From positions 1-18,591 of the forward strand of contig JAFTCU010000321.1 of the NCBI GenBank assembly GCA_017454585.1: a stretch of 18,591 nt of DNA, in the 5' to 3' direction. The notes beneath the pieces were generated by a model, which was given only the letters and a program-made list of their open reading frames with translations, had not been told where the DNA came from and searched no databases. Positions within the stretch are counted from its first letter, which is position 1. Each line of letters begins with the position of its first letter. Source of the stretch: Thermoguttaceae bacterium (GTDB taxonomy: Bacteria > Planctomycetota > Planctomycetia > Pirellulales > Thermoguttaceae). Shown piece by piece: positions 7,512 to 16,148 of this stretch. The position numbers and the translations under genes were made by a program.

Positions 7512-8465
7512 ATGAAAAAAGTTTTTTCGTTTCAGGTTTTTCTTTTCTTTTCGATCTTGAGTCTCTCAGGGCTTTTGCTCCTTTCCGTTGGCTGTACCCC
7601 CAAAAAAGCGCAGGAGGAATCGCCAAAGACTGAAACGCAAACCGAAAAGCCATCTGAAACCCCAGCCTCATCGGAGGATCCCGAGGGGGAAACTTCCGAG
7701 TCTCCCGATGCATCCGAAGCTATCAGCCAGGAGGAGATCGACAAATACATCAACGACGACGAATATATGTTCGAACATCTGAAACTGGACGCGCCGATCG
7801 TTTCCGACCCGGAAAATCTGGTGCGTCTTTTGCCCGAAAAACCACTCTGGATCGACAAGGAACGGAAGCGTGTGGTCCTTCAGGGGTGGGTCTGCCAGAA
7901 CAAGGTGATGCTGGAATTCTTTCTCTGCTCCGGCACGGGCGGCATTCGGACGTTCCCGTATAAGGACGAAACGGGAGAACCCGCCAAAATGCTTCAATTT
8001 AACGGGCCGAAGTGCCACGAGTCGATCATCAGCACGGAGGTTTCCGGCCGTGCGCTGCACACGGCTCTGCTCGCTCTGGGAGTCGAGCAGGGTGAACCGG
8101 TCAAATTCCAGCCGAAGTTTGAGCCCCCAAAGGGCGGAAAGGTCAAAGTGACCGTTCGCTGGCGTAAACCCGACGGGAGCGTCGAGGAACACGCGGGTCA
8201 GGAATTGGCCGTGGATCAGGATGGAAACCCGATGAAGGCCGATTGGGTTTTTGCCGGAAGCCTCTTTTTCGAGGACAGCGAGGGCGAAAAACGTTACGCC
8301 GCCGATATGGAGGGGGAATATTTCGGCGTTTCCAACTTCCCGAGCCTGATCCTGGACGTTACGGAGGAAAGCTCCAGTGCGAATGATTCGCTGATCTATA
8401 CCGCCAACCAGAAAATCCTGCCGGAACGCGGAACACCTGTGACGATCATCCTGGAAAAGGAGTAA
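7512..8465 (+). CDS. YdjY-domain lipoprotein
   Basis: A 317-residue predicted lipoprotein when started at the ATG at 7512 (MKKVFSF). The frame is open further upstream to an ATG at 7458, but the added 18 residues are hydrophilic and would spoil the signal peptide. Residues 1-27 are a hydrophobic signal ending SVG-C28, an acceptable lipobox. Residues ~29-80 form a low-complexity Glu/Ser/Pro/Thr linker (KTETQTEKPSETPASSEDPE), typical of a tether. The C-terminal ~210 residues match the YdjY family common in Planctomycetota: KCHESIISTEVSGRALHTAL around residue 168, LGVEQGEPVKFQPKF, MKADWVFAGSLFFED, EYFGVSNFPSLILDV and GTPVTIILEKE at the end. C168-H169 with E170 could bind a metal, but the function of YdjY is unknown. 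Expressed alone; no partner gene follows. Confidence 0.88.
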   Translation: MKKVFSFQVFLFFSILSLSGLLLLSVGCTPKKAQEESPKTETQTEKPSETPASSEDPEGETSESPDASEAISQEEIDKYINDDEYMFEHLKLDAPIVSDPENLVRLLPEKPLWIDKERKRVVLQGWVCQNKVMLEFFLCSGTGGIRTFPYKDETGEPAKMLQFNGPKCHESIISTEVSGRALHTALLALGVEQGEPVKFQPKFEPPKGGKVKVTVRWRKPDGSVEEHAGQELAVDQDGNPMKADWVFAGSLFFEDSEGEKRYAADMEGEYFGVSNFPSLILDVTEESSSANDSLIYTANQKILPERGTPVTIILEKE

Positions 8466-8545
8466 AAAACCAGGAGAAAAACTCCCAAATCCTGCTTACG
8501 CGACGCCAAATTCCTCCGAAAACGCACAAAGCCGCAATAGTCCCC

Positions 8546-8580
8546 GCGGATCAGGCGGATGAGGCGGATTTAAACGGATT
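8546..8580. repeat. GCGGAT short direct repeats (9-bp period)
   Basis: GCGGAT occurs at 8546-8551, 8555-8560 and 8564-8569 with a regular 9-bp period, followed by CGGATT at 8575-8580. The same CGGATT word recurs in the inverted repeat 75 bp further on, suggesting one composite element. Confidence 0.7.
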
Positions 8581-8645
8581 GGCTTTCAAGGGAAATCCCA
8601 CCCCAATCCCTCTTAAACGCCAGTCTCTTTTCACTTCCCACTTTT

Positions 8646-8783
8646 ATTTAAACACGGATTTTCACGGATTAAAAAGATTAAAAGGATTTCGTTCCATTTT
8701 CATTGAAACTTCATCAAATCTTTAAATTTCCTTTAAAATAATCTGCGGAAATCCTTTTAATCCGTGAAAATCCGTGTTTAAAT
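8646..8783. repeat. Long inverted repeat, 29-bp perfect arms, 80-bp centre
   Basis: The left arm 8646-8674 is the exact reverse complement of 8755-8783. Each arm contains two copies of CACGGATT (8653-8660 and 8663-8670 on the left). The match continues inward if a short AAAAAGATT-like duplication in the left arm is skipped, giving a total of about 36 bp ending at 8690 and 8748. The ~60-bp centre is AT-rich. Such CACGGATTTTCACGGATT words look like a dispersed intergenic repeat (REP- or MITE-like), but no target-site duplication or transposase was seen. It might also act as a bidirectional terminator between the convergent genes. Confidence 0.85.
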
Positions 8784-8789
8784 CAAGGT

Positions 8790-8816
8790 CTGAAGTGGAG
8801 AAATCTTTCACTTCAG
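8790..8816 (-). terminator. Small hairpin just after the hydrolase stop codon
   Basis: CTGAAGTG (8790-8797) pairs with CACTTCAG (8809-8816) around an 11-nt loop, one base beyond the stop codon of the minus-strand hydrolase gene. No T-run follows on that strand, so it may be a 3'-end stabilising hairpin rather than a true terminator. Confidence 0.4.
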
Positions 8817-8817
8817 C

Positions 8818-9705
8818 CTAAAACCCCATGACTTTCATCCAGGCGTAAACGCGGTCCATCCACGCCCCGACGTGGTCGCCCTGGGGTTTCATGCCGAAGC
8901 CATGGCCGACTTTCGCGTAGATGTGGAGCTCGGCCGGAATGTTCATCGTGCGGAGTTTATGGTAAACCGCGACGGAACCCATGGCGGAGATTCGGTCCGC
9001 ATCGCCGTGAATGAGGCACATCGGCGGCGTTTTCTCGTCGAACGCGAAGTCCGAGACCATCGGCGAGGCGTTTCCGTTTTCTTTGTTCACGGAGTCTTTT
9101 CCATCCTCCAGCACGTACGCGGGATAAACCGGAGCCGCGAAATTCACGTGACACGGCACTTTATCGAGTTCATCGACCGGTTCATACGCAGGGGTCTGAC
9201 TCGTCGTGGCGGTCATAAGCGTCAGGTGGCCGCCGGCGGAGAAGCCCATGCAGCCGATTTTTTCCGGGTCGATCCCGAACTTTTCGGCATTGGCGCGGGC
9301 AAAACGGACGGCACGCTGCGCGTCGGCCCAGGCGGCCCAGTGTTTTTCGTGCCCTTCACGCCGGGGGACGCGGTACTGCACGACCGCCGCGGTGATCCCT
9401 CTGGAATTCAGGTAGGCCGCGACTTCCGTCCCTTCGTGGCTGGCCGCGAGGATCCCGTAGCCGCCGCCGGGGAAGATCAGCATCAGCGCGTCGGAGGTCT
9501 TTTTCTCCGGCCGGAAGAGGTGGAACGTCGGATTCGTCACGTTATGAATGCGGCGGAGTCCGTCGTTCTGGGGTTTTTCCTGATCGGCTTCCTTCACGGT
9601 CTCCCCGGGAGCCAGACCGGGCCAAAGTTCAAAAACTTCCTCCGCCTGCGCGAAAACCGGGAGGAACAAAAAAAGGGTCAAAAGGGAGAGTAAAAATTTT
9701 TTCAT
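8818..9705 (-). CDS. Secreted alpha/beta-hydrolase, esterase (acetylxylan-esterase-like)
   Basis: A 295-residue exported serine hydrolase. Residues 1-21 are a classic signal peptide (MKKFLLSLLTLFLFLPVFAQA). The oxyanion motif PGGGYG lies at 79-84, the nucleophile elbow GFSAGG puts Ser156 in place, HGDAD gives Asp237 as the likely acid, and GHGFG gives His268. WADAQRAVRFAR and FGIDPEKIGCMGFSAGG are typical of the esterase/lipase group often annotated as xylanase-associated esterase (COG0657-like). Likely role: removing acetyl or other acyl groups from polysaccharides outside the cytoplasm; the substrate is inferred. The RBS (AAAGG about 9 nt upstream) is modest. It starts 34 bp after the lactate permease stop codon on the same strand, so the two are probably co-transcribed, an unusual pairing if the hydrolase releases acids that feed transport. 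Confidence 0.9.
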   Translation of the reverse strand: MKKFLLSLLTLFLFLPVFAQAEEVFELWPGLAPGETVKEADQEKPQNDGLRRIHNVTNPTFHLFRPEKKTSDALMLIFPGGGYGILAASHEGTEVAAYLNSRGITAAVVQYRVPRREGHEKHWAAWADAQRAVRFARANAEKFGIDPEKIGCMGFSAGGHLTLMTATTSQTPAYEPVDELDKVPCHVNFAAPVYPAYVLEDGKDSVNKENGNASPMVSDFAFDEKTPPMCLIHGDADRISAMGSVAVYHKLRTMNIPAELHIYAKVGHGFGMKPQGDHVGAWMDRVYAWMKVMGF

Positions 9706-9739
9706 GGTTTGGACCTTTCAAAATGAAATGGGACTTCCA

Positions 9740-11491
9740 CTAAACCAGCGCCATGAGCACAAACGCCACGACCGCCGCAACGAAACCGTAGAGCACGAAC
9801 GGGATCAAAGTTTTGCGAAGGATTTGCCCCTCGTGGCCGATCAAGCCGAGGACGGCGCAGGCGCTGACAATATTATGAATGCAAATCATATTTCCCATCG
9901 CGCCGCCGACTCCCTGCAAGGCAATGCAAACGAAGTGCTGATCCGACGTGTAACCAAGTGTTGTGGCCGCGTCCCACTGAAAGTTGGCGAACAGCATGTC
10001 GGATACGGTATTGGACCCCGTAATGAAGGAACCAAGACCGCCAATGAAACTGATCAGTCCCGGCCATACAGGAGCGAACGAGGAGGAAAGAAAGTCCGCC
10101 ATGGCCATGGGCATGGAAACGCCGGTATGACCACCGATAAGGACTTCGGAACAGGAAGACCCCTTGAAGATCGACACAAGCGCGACGGACGCAAGCAGGG
10201 CAATGGTCGGAGCCTTCATCTTGGCGAGGGCTGTCCCCCACGCACGGGACACTTTATAGGAGCCGATTTCGTCGTCTTTGGTCATGCCGTGCATGAAAAT
10301 GGTGAGGATGGCGACAAAAATGAAAGGCAGAATACCCGGGAGGTTGAGCAGCGCAATATTTGACTTTACGCCTTCCTCGCCGAGAATAGTCGTGAAACCA
10401 ATATTGAAGATTTCATGGTTGATCCAGGGCTTGAGGCCAAACGCCGGCACCCGCGTGAGAACGAGGATGAGACCGCAAAGCACGTACGGCATCCAGGCCT
10501 TTATTTGGGACATGTGTTCCTTGAACTCCTTGATGTCGGACGCTTTTACGGTGCCGGACCAGCCGTCATCCCACTCGCTCTGCGGAGCAAAGTCCCAAAC
10601 CTCTTTGGGGACGCAGACCCCTTTTCTGGTAAGCCAGACGAGGACTGCAAGCCCGATGATCCCCCCGAGCATGGACGGGATCTCCGGCCCGGACCACCAC
10701 GCCAGGATCATGTACGGGATCCCGAAGCAGGACCCCGCCAGCAAGCAGTACTTCCACGCCGCGAACCCCTCGCTCCACTTTTTGTTCTTCCCGAAGAATC
10801 GGGTCATAAAACCGAGCATGAAGACCGGAAGAATGAAGATCATGGGGAGGTGGCCCAGCGTGACGTACTCGCCGATGTGCTTGAAAACCATCGCCGCGTC
10901 GGGATTGGAAACGCCCATCTGCTGAAGAGCCTGGACCCCCACGTCCTCAAGCGAAGCGAAACCCTTGAGGATCGGCGTTCCAACCGCTCCAAATGTGACC
11001 GGGAAGGAATTAAAGACCAGGCAGAGCACCGCGGCACAGATCGGAGGGAAGCCAAGCCCCAGTAGCAGCGGAGCGGCCAGGGCCGCAGGAGTGCCGAAAC
11101 CGGCCGCCCCCTCAATGAAAGCCCCGAACATATAGCCGATGATGATCGCCTGGACTCGGCGGTCGGGACTCACTTTCCTCATACCGGCCTGAATGGTCTC
11201 CATGGCGCCGGATGTCTGCATGGTGTAGTAGATGAGAAGGGCGCCGAAAACGATGATCAGGATCCCAAAAGCGTCCCAGAAACCCGCCAGCGTAAGTGCG
11301 GCGATACGTGTGCCGGAGAGCCCCCAGAAGAAAAAAGCCTCCAGCGCAGCCAGCAGAAACGAAAGCGGCATGGCTTTGGTGGAAGGCCATCGGAATCCGG
11401 CCATGAGGATCAATGCAAGGAGTATCGGTAAAAAAGCCAGCAACGCCGCAAGACCGACTGGCATCGTAGTGAAAACGGCTAATGTATTCAT
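9740..11491 (-). CDS. L-lactate permease family transporter (LctP/LldP)
   Basis: An integral membrane carrier of the lactate permease family (TC 2.A.14), expected to move lactate, and perhaps glycolate, with protons. From the ATG at 11491 it has 583 residues, close to the family norm (~550), with many hydrophobic helices throughout. Signature stretches: [53 protein letters not shown] (~129-144), [15 protein letters not shown], and near the end [20 protein letters not shown] and [12 protein letters not shown]. The frame is open upstream to an ATG at 11665, but those 58 residues are hydrophilic and lie across and beyond a strong promoter (11547-11574), so they are not translated; no GTG or TTG start lies between. 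No clear Shine-Dalgarno precedes 11491. First gene of a likely unit with the secreted hydrolase. Confidence 0.93.
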   Translation of the reverse strand: MNTLAVFTTMPVGLAALLAFLPILLALILMAGFRWPSTKAMPLSFLLAALEAFFFWGLSGTRIAALTLAGFWDAFGILIIVFGALLIYYTMQTSGAMETIQAGMRKVSPDRRVQAIIIGYMFGAFIEGAAGFGTPAALAAPLLLGLGFPPICAAVLCLVFNSFPVTFGAVGTPILKGFASLEDVGVQALQQMGVSNPDAAMVFKHIGEYVTLGHLPMIFILPVFMLGFMTRFFGKNKKWSEGFAAWKYCLLAGSCFGIPYMILAWWSGPEIPSMLGGIIGLAVLVWLTRKGVCVPKEVWDFAPQSEWDDGWSGTVKASDIKEFKEHMSQIKAWMPYVLCGLILVLTRVPAFGLKPWINHEIFNIGFTTILGEEGVKSNIALLNLPGILPFIFVAILTIFMHGMTKDDEIGSYKVSRAWGTALAKMKAPTIALLASVALVSIFKGSSCSEVLIGGHTGVSMPMAMADFLSSSFAPVWPGLISFIGGLGSFITGSNTVSDMLFANFQWDAATTLGYTSDQHFVCIALQGVGGAMGNMICIHNIVSACAVLGLIGHEGQILRKTLIPFVLYGFVAAVVAFVLMALV

Positions 11492-11546
11492 CGAAGTGGG
11501 GAGTTCGGTAAACCTTGCAAAATGAGAAACCTGACAATTTTCTTTT

Positions 11547-11574
11547 ATTCTACTTTTTCGCAATCGATTGTCAA
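11547..11574 (-). promoter_or_regulatory. Strong sigma-70 promoter for the lactate permease gene
   Basis: On the minus strand, TTGACA (11574-11569), a 16-bp spacer and TAGAAT (11552-11547) form a near-consensus promoter. Transcription would begin near 11540, giving a ~50-nt leader before the ATG at 11491. This rules out the longer upstream reading frame. Confidence 0.8.
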
Positions 11575-11602
11575 GCCCCCCCTTTTTCAATCCTGAAAAA
11601 TG

Positions 11603-11611
11603 TGGTACAAT
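11603..11611 (+). promoter_or_regulatory. Extended -10 promoter for the YgiQ-like gene
   Basis: TGG-TACAAT (11603-11611) is an extended -10 element; the best -35 at 17 bp (TTTTTC, 11583-11588) is poor. A start near 11618 leaves a ~65-nt leader before the ATG at 11684. It is back-to-back with the permease promoter. Confidence 0.5.
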
Positions 11612-11683
11612 AAATATTTCATAGAGTTCCTTTTCAGGTCCGATTCCTATTTGAACGTTTTCCAAAATGAGTTTGGTGTTTTC

Positions 11684-14485
11684 ATGAAAGATTCCCGTTC
11701 CAATGTGGCTCCGCTTCCGATGAGCATCGAAGAATTATCAGCGCGCGGCTGGGATCAGGTCGATGTGGTTTTTGTTTCCGGTGACGGTTACGTCGATCAT
11801 CCCTCCTTTGCGGCGGCACTTTTGGGACGCTGGCTCGAGGCGCATGGTTTCCGTGTCGCGATTTTGGCCCAGCCGGACTGGAAGTCGTGCGACGCCTGGC
11901 GCAAATTCGGGAGACCGCGCCTTTGTTTCGCTGTGACCGCTGGAAACATGGACTCCATGGTGAACCATTACACAGCAAACCGGAAAGTCCGCAACGTGGA
12001 CGCCTACACACCCGGGGGAAAAATCGGTATGCGCCCGGACCGTGCCTCGGCCGTTTATTGCCAGCGTGCGCGGGAGGCGTTTCCGGGAGTCCCCGTCCTG
12101 CTTGGCGGTGTAGAAGCGAGCCTGCGCCGGTTGGCCCATTACGACTATTGGAGCGATAAAGTCCGCCGGAGCGCCCTGCTCGACTCGAAAGCGGACCTTC
12201 TTTCCATCGGAATGGGCGAAGCGTCACTTCTTGAAATGGTTCAGCGGCTCGACGCGGGGGCGGTCCCGTCCGAAATGCGCGACATTCCAGGGACTGCGTA
12301 CCGGCTTGGCGCCTCGGAATTTCTGACTGAGGTGGACGAAAACGGAAACCGGACGATCGATCTCTCGAAACTCCCCGAAAACGTGGTGATCCTTCCCTCC
12401 ACCGAGGAGGTCACGACCAATAAAAAAGCGTTCGCCGAAATGACGAAAATGATTTACGACGAGCTGAACCCGTTCAGCGGGCGCCCGCTTTTCCAGCAGT
12501 GCGGAACGGAAGCTGTGATCGTGAATCCGCCAGCCAAACCACGTACCACGGACGAAATGGACGAAATCTACGGTCTGCCCTTCACCCGGCGCGAGCATCC
12601 CAGCTATGGCGACGCGAAAATCCCGGCTCTACAAACTGTCCGCGACTCCATTCAGGCAGTTCGCGGCTGCTATGGCGGCTGCTCGTTCTGCTCGATCGGC
12701 GCTCACGAAGGGAAGATCACCCAGTGCCGCTCCAAAGAATCGATCCTTGAAGAAGCCGAGAGAATGACGGAGGATCTGCATTTTAGCGGGACCATCACCG
12801 ACATCGGTGGGCCTACTGCCAACATGTACGGGACGAAATGCAAAAATGAGGCTGCGCAAAAGGTCTGCAAACGTTCGAGCTGCCTCTTCCCGGCCATTTG
12901 CCCGAATCTGGAGACGAGCCACCGTGAATTCATCGACCTGCTGGATGCTGCGCGCGAAGTGAAGGGCGTGAAAAACGTCTTCATCGCCTCGGGAATCCGT
13001 TCCGATCTGGCACAGGCCGCGCCGGAGTACAAAGAATTCCTTGAAAAGCTCATCGCGTACCACACAGGCGGGCACCTGAGCGTTGCGCCAGAGCATGTTG
13101 CGTCCTGTGTCCTGAAAGCAATGCACAAGCCGGAAATTGACGAGTACGACCGTTTCGTTGAGGATTTCGACGAAATGACGGAAGAGCTTGGGAAAGACTA
13201 CTACACCGTGCCTTATTTCATCGCCTCTCATCCCGGATGCAGGCTGGAGGATATGGTGGAACTGGCAGAGTATATGCATCAGTACGGCTACAGACCAAAG
13301 CAGGTACAGGACTTTTATCCAACGCCATTCACGCTTGCGACCTGTATGTACTACACTGGGCTTGATCCGCTGACGGGCGAGGAAGTTTATTGCGCTCATG
13401 GCGATCGTGAACGTAAAATGCAGCGTGCCTTGCTTCAATACTTTATGCCGGAAAACTATTACACGGTACGCGAAGCTCTGGAGAAAGTTGGACGCACCGA
13501 CCTGATTGGCTCAGACGCCGAGTGTCTGATTGCCTCGCAAGGTCCCGCCGTAACCGCGACCGTTGAACGGGCTTCGGCTGACCGGGGCGGTTACCGCCAA
13601 CGGACTCGTGAAGAAAATGCCGCCCAAGAACAGCGGGCGTTCCAGCGGGCTTTGAACGAAGAAGGTGCGATGGGAACCAACAGTCTGCGCAAACTTCAGG
13701 CTGAAAGCGAACGCAGAAACCGCGGAGAACGAAGGGAACGGGGCAGTTTTCGCCGATCCCGTGGAGATGGTTTTCACCGTTCTCGCCGTGACCGGGATTT
13801 CGGCAGTGGCCGGTACTCTGATAACTCGGACCGATTTGCAAATCGTGACCGTTTTCAGGGAAGTGAAGGGCGTGATCGCTCAGGTCGTTTCTCAGACCGT
13901 TTTGAACGCGCAGATCGTGCCGGGCGTTTTTCCGACCGTTTCGAGGATCGTTATGCCCGTGAAAGACGAAACGACCAAAATTACGGGAACCGTTTTGACC
14001 GAGGCAGCCGGTCCGGGAAACCCGACCGTTTTGGTCGCGTGGACTACCGTGATTCCTGGAAGACAGCGCGGCGTGGGCCGAATCCCCGATTCCAGCAGAC
14101 CGGCGACGAAAGAGGCGGAAATTTCAATGAAGACCATCAGGACTACTTCAACGCGGAAAAACCCGATCGTGATAATCGTCGTGAAGGCGGTTTCCGGAGG
14201 AGCAGTCGTTTTGGCGGGCCTCATCGGGAACGTCGTGACGGTGGTGGTTTTGAAGGGGAGCGTCGTGAAGGTGGTTTCCGGAGGAGCAGTCGTTTCGGCG
14301 GGCCTCATCGGGAACGTCGTGACGGTGGTTTTGAAGGGGAACGTCGGGAAGGCGGATTCGGCGGGCCTCGTCGGGAACGTCGTGACGGTGGTTTTGAAGG
14401 GGAACGTCGGGAAGGCGGTTTCAAACGCGGCGGCGGTTTTAAAGGTAAACGTAATGACGGAGGCTTCCGGAAAAAGAAATTTTAG
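11684..14485 (+). CDS. YgiQ-family radical SAM protein with a long Arg/Gly-rich repetitive tail
   Basis: A 933-residue protein from the ATG at 11684 ([14 protein letters not shown]); the frame extends to 11600, but that would start upstream of the likely transcription start. Residues ~1-670 are a full YgiQ homologue (UPF0313): an N-terminal part with [50 protein letters not shown] and SIGMGE, then the radical SAM core with the [4Fe-4S] motif [11 protein letters not shown] (Cys329, Cys333, Cys336) and later [10 protein letters not shown] and [10 protein letters not shown]. The biochemical function of YgiQ is not settled. From ~residue 675 a ~258-residue tail is almost entirely Arg, Gly, Asp, Phe, Ser and Glu (for example [20 protein letters not shown]) and ends in near-exact repeats of [20 protein letters not shown]. 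Most YgiQ proteins have only a short basic tail, so this is an unusually large disordered, RGG-like extension and may bind RNA. No Shine-Dalgarno is evident. Followed by trkH after 75 bp. Confidence 0.93.
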   Translation: MKDSRSNVAPLPMSIEELSARGWDQVDVVFVSGDGYVDHPSFAAALLGRWLEAHGFRVAILAQPDWKSCDAWRKFGRPRLCFAVTAGNMDSMVNHYTANRKVRNVDAYTPGGKIGMRPDRASAVYCQRAREAFPGVPVLLGGVEASLRRLAHYDYWSDKVRRSALLDSKADLLSIGMGEASLLEMVQRLDAGAVPSEMRDIPGTAYRLGASEFLTEVDENGNRTIDLSKLPENVVILPSTEEVTTNKKAFAEMTKMIYDELNPFSGRPLFQQCGTEAVIVNPPAKPRTTDEMDEIYGLPFTRREHPSYGDAKIPALQTVRDSIQAVRGCYGGCSFCSIGAHEGKITQCRSKESILEEAERMTEDLHFSGTITDIGGPTANMYGTKCKNEAAQKVCKRSSCLFPAICPNLETSHREFIDLLDAAREVKGVKNVFIASGIRSDLAQAAPEYKEFLEKLIAYHTGGHLSVAPEHVASCVLKAMHKPEIDEYDRFVEDFDEMTEELGKDYYTVPYFIASHPGCRLEDMVELAEYMHQYGYRPKQVQDFYPTPFTLATCMYYTGLDPLTGEEVYCAHGDRERKMQRALLQYFMPENYYTVREALEKVGRTDLIGSDAECLIASQGPAVTATVERASADRGGYRQRTREENAAQEQRAFQRALNEEGAMGTNSLRKLQAESERRNRGERRERGSFRRSRGDGFHRSRRDRDFGSGRYSDNSDRFANRDRFQGSEGRDRSGRFSDRFERADRAGRFSDRFEDRYARERRNDQNYGNRFDRGSRSGKPDRFGRVDYRDSWKTARRGPNPRFQQTGDERGGNFNEDHQDYFNAEKPDRDNRREGGFRRSSRFGGPHRERRDGGGFEGERREGGFRRSSRFGGPHRERRDGGFEGERREGGFGGPRRERRDGGFEGERREGGFKRGGGFKGKRNDGGFRKKKF
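14177..14440 (+). repeat. In-frame tandem repeats in the YgiQ tail (84, 81, 63 bp, then partial)
   Basis: Units start at 14177, 14261, 14342 and 14405, each beginning CGTCG(T/G)GAAGG. Units 1 and 2 are nearly identical, unit 2 lacking one GGT codon. Unit 3 has lost an 18-bp block coding RRSSRF-like residues, and unit 4 is partial. All length differences are multiples of three, so the frame is kept, as expected for slippage or unequal crossover in a tolerated disordered tail. Confidence 0.9.
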
Positions 14486-14560
14486 TTTTCAGGAAGTACG
14501 GAGTCCACATCCTTTCATTCAGTCATAATATTCCGGTTTCCCTCGGAGCAGGAAAATCCT

Positions 14561-16117
14561 ATGAACTTCAAGCTCGTAACTTTCAATCTGGGAATCATCA
14601 CCGCGCTCATAACAACTTTTATGATATTCTCGCTGGTGTGGGCACTCCCCTGCCTAGGCGGCGTTTGGAAGTACGAGGCAAACGGGGTTTGGGCGCTTTG
14701 CGTCTCCATTTTGATGACCGGGCTTTTGAGTTTTCTCTTCTTCCGGTTCGGTCACACTGCGCGAAAAGACCGGGTTTTCCGCCGTGAAGCGATTGCCACG
14801 GTGGGCCTTGGATGGATCTGCGCCTGCGCTTGCGGGGCTTTCCCGTACATTCTCAGCGAAATTCCGCGAGATGTTGCGGAGGATGGAACCCCCATCCCAA
14901 TGACGGTCGTGGACGCTCTTTACGAATCGGTCTCCGGTCTGACGACGACCGGTGTTTCCGTCGTTCAAACGCAGGATATGCCGGAACTAATGCCTCGGAC
15001 GATTTTGTTCTGGCGGTCGCTTACCCACTTCATTGGTGGGGTGGGGATCGTCGTTTTGCTCGTTGCTCTGCTTGATACCGGTATGGCGGGCCGACTTTTG
15101 GTTTCGGGGGAGGTCACAGGACCTAAACAGGCCATTCAGGGGGCGCGGATCCAGATGGTGATCCGGCGCACGATGGAGGTTTACCTCGTACTAAATGTCC
15201 TGCTCATTTTTTCATTGCACGTATGTGGATTGACATGGTTTGATTCGCTCAGCTACTCGTTCGGGACGATCTCGACTGGTGGGTTGGCCCCACATTCTTC
15301 GGATCCCCAGTTCTGTGTGTTAAATTCACCGGCAACGCAGTGGGTCATGAGCACATTTATGCTGATTTCTGGTGTAAATCTTCTGTCGCTTTACTTTTTC
15401 GCTCACGGAAACTGGAAACCGCTCTTGAAGAACAGTGAATGGCGTTGCTACATGTTGATCGTGCTGATTGCCACGCTAACGATCGCCTTCAAAGAAGCCT
15501 CCTGGCATGGGGTTGGAATTCTGAGCACCTTGCGGAACAGTTTCTTCCACGTCGCATCCTGTATTACAACGACCGGTTATGTGGTGGATGATTACACTCA
15601 ATGGACACCCGCGGCTCAGATGGCTCTTTTTACTTTGATGTTCATTTCAGCCTGCTCAGGAAGTACTACCGGTGGTATTAAAGTTGTGCGCTATATCCTG
15701 CTCGTAAAGATTTTGAACATCGAAATGGAGAAAATATACCGTCCCTCGATCGTTCATCCGCTTTATTATAATGGCGAGCGTGTACGTGACCAGTCGATCG
15801 TCAGTGGGGTACTCCAGTTTTTTTGCCTGACATTTTTGACCCTGCTTTGTACATGGATCCTGCTCATGTTCATTGAGCCGGATTCCATTTGGGCACATCA
15901 TACTGCTACGGCGACAGGGAAGGCGGGAGATTTGCTTGCCGTAGCGGTTTCCCACTTCGCAAATGTTGGGCTGGGAATGGGCGAGTTCGTCGTAAATCAT
16001 TCCTTTGGTGACCTGACACAAATTTCCAAATTCCTCCTTTTGTGTGTCATGCTTTTAGGGCGTTTGGACTTTTTCGCAATTTTGCTCCTTTTCTCGCCAG
16101 CATTTTGGAAGCGGTAA
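14561..16117 (+). CDS. trkH: Trk-type potassium uptake protein, membrane subunit TrkH
   Basis: A 518-residue inner-membrane K+ transport subunit of the TrkH/KtrB superfamily. The four pore repeats are visible: LTTTGVSV (~127-134), GTISTGGLAPH (~235-245), CITTTGYVV (~334-342) and CSGSTTGGIKVVR (~365-377), each with the selectivity-filter Gly. Also typical are FWRSLTHFIGGVGIVVL and the basic cytosolic loops. The start is supported by GGAG/AGGA 7-15 nt before the ATG (AGGA 14550-14553). The regulatory NAD/ATP-binding partner TrkA is not in this window and must be elsewhere. It follows the YgiQ gene by 75 bp and precedes a phosphatase gene by 31 bp, so a loose operon is likely. Confidence 0.94.
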   Translation: MNFKLVTFNLGIITALITTFMIFSLVWALPCLGGVWKYEANGVWALCVSILMTGLLSFLFFRFGHTARKDRVFRREAIATVGLGWICACACGAFPYILSEIPRDVAEDGTPIPMTVVDALYESVSGLTTTGVSVVQTQDMPELMPRTILFWRSLTHFIGGVGIVVLLVALLDTGMAGRLLVSGEVTGPKQAIQGARIQMVIRRTMEVYLVLNVLLIFSLHVCGLTWFDSLSYSFGTISTGGLAPHSSDPQFCVLNSPATQWVMSTFMLISGVNLLSLYFFAHGNWKPLLKNSEWRCYMLIVLIATLTIAFKEASWHGVGILSTLRNSFFHVASCITTTGYVVDDYTQWTPAAQMALFTLMFISACSGSTTGGIKVVRYILLVKILNIEMEKIYRPSIVHPLYYNGERVRDQSIVSGVLQFFCLTFLTLLCTWILLMFIEPDSIWAHHTATATGKAGDLLAVAVSHFANVGLGMGEFVVNHSFGDLTQISKFLLLCVMLLGRLDFFAILLLFSPAFWKR

Positions 16118-16148
16118 TTCAGTATTTCAACCTTCATATTCAAATTAC

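Larger units (their letters stand above)
8466..8817. other. 352-bp intergenic region between convergent genes, repeat-containing, no gene seen
   Basis: No open frame with family resemblance and no RNA gene was recognised here. The stretch is rich in CGGAT motifs and contains direct repeats and a long inverted repeat, annotated separately. It separates the 3' ends of the YdjY lipoprotein gene (+) and the alpha/beta-hydrolase gene (-). No strong terminator serves either gene, unless the inverted repeats do so. Confidence 0.7.

Noticed and set aside
8646..8783. CRISPR array or tRNA-like structure in the repeat-rich gap
   Set aside because: There are only two arms in inverted orientation and no regularly spaced direct repeats with unique spacers; no cloverleaf or conserved tRNA loop is present.
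8872..9693. 273-codon plus-strand frame over the hydrolase gene
   Set aside because: Antisense to a signal-peptide hydrolase with a full catalytic triad; the translation is Arg/Gly/His-rich without motifs.
9704..11065. Plus-strand frames of about 215-219 codons over the lactate permease
   Set aside because: They are the complement of a transporter with clear family motifs and are Arg/Asp/Gly-rich, typical shadow frames.
14177..14440. Tandem repeats in the YgiQ tail as a mobile or CRISPR-like array
   Set aside because: Units are contiguous, in frame and code for the protein tail, with no spacers.
13665..14528. 287-codon plus-strand frame overlapping the YgiQ tail, with [16 protein letters not shown] repeats
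   Set aside because: It is an alternative frame of the same DNA tandem repeats. The Arg/Gly-rich frame continues directly from the YgiQ core without interruption, so it is the real one.
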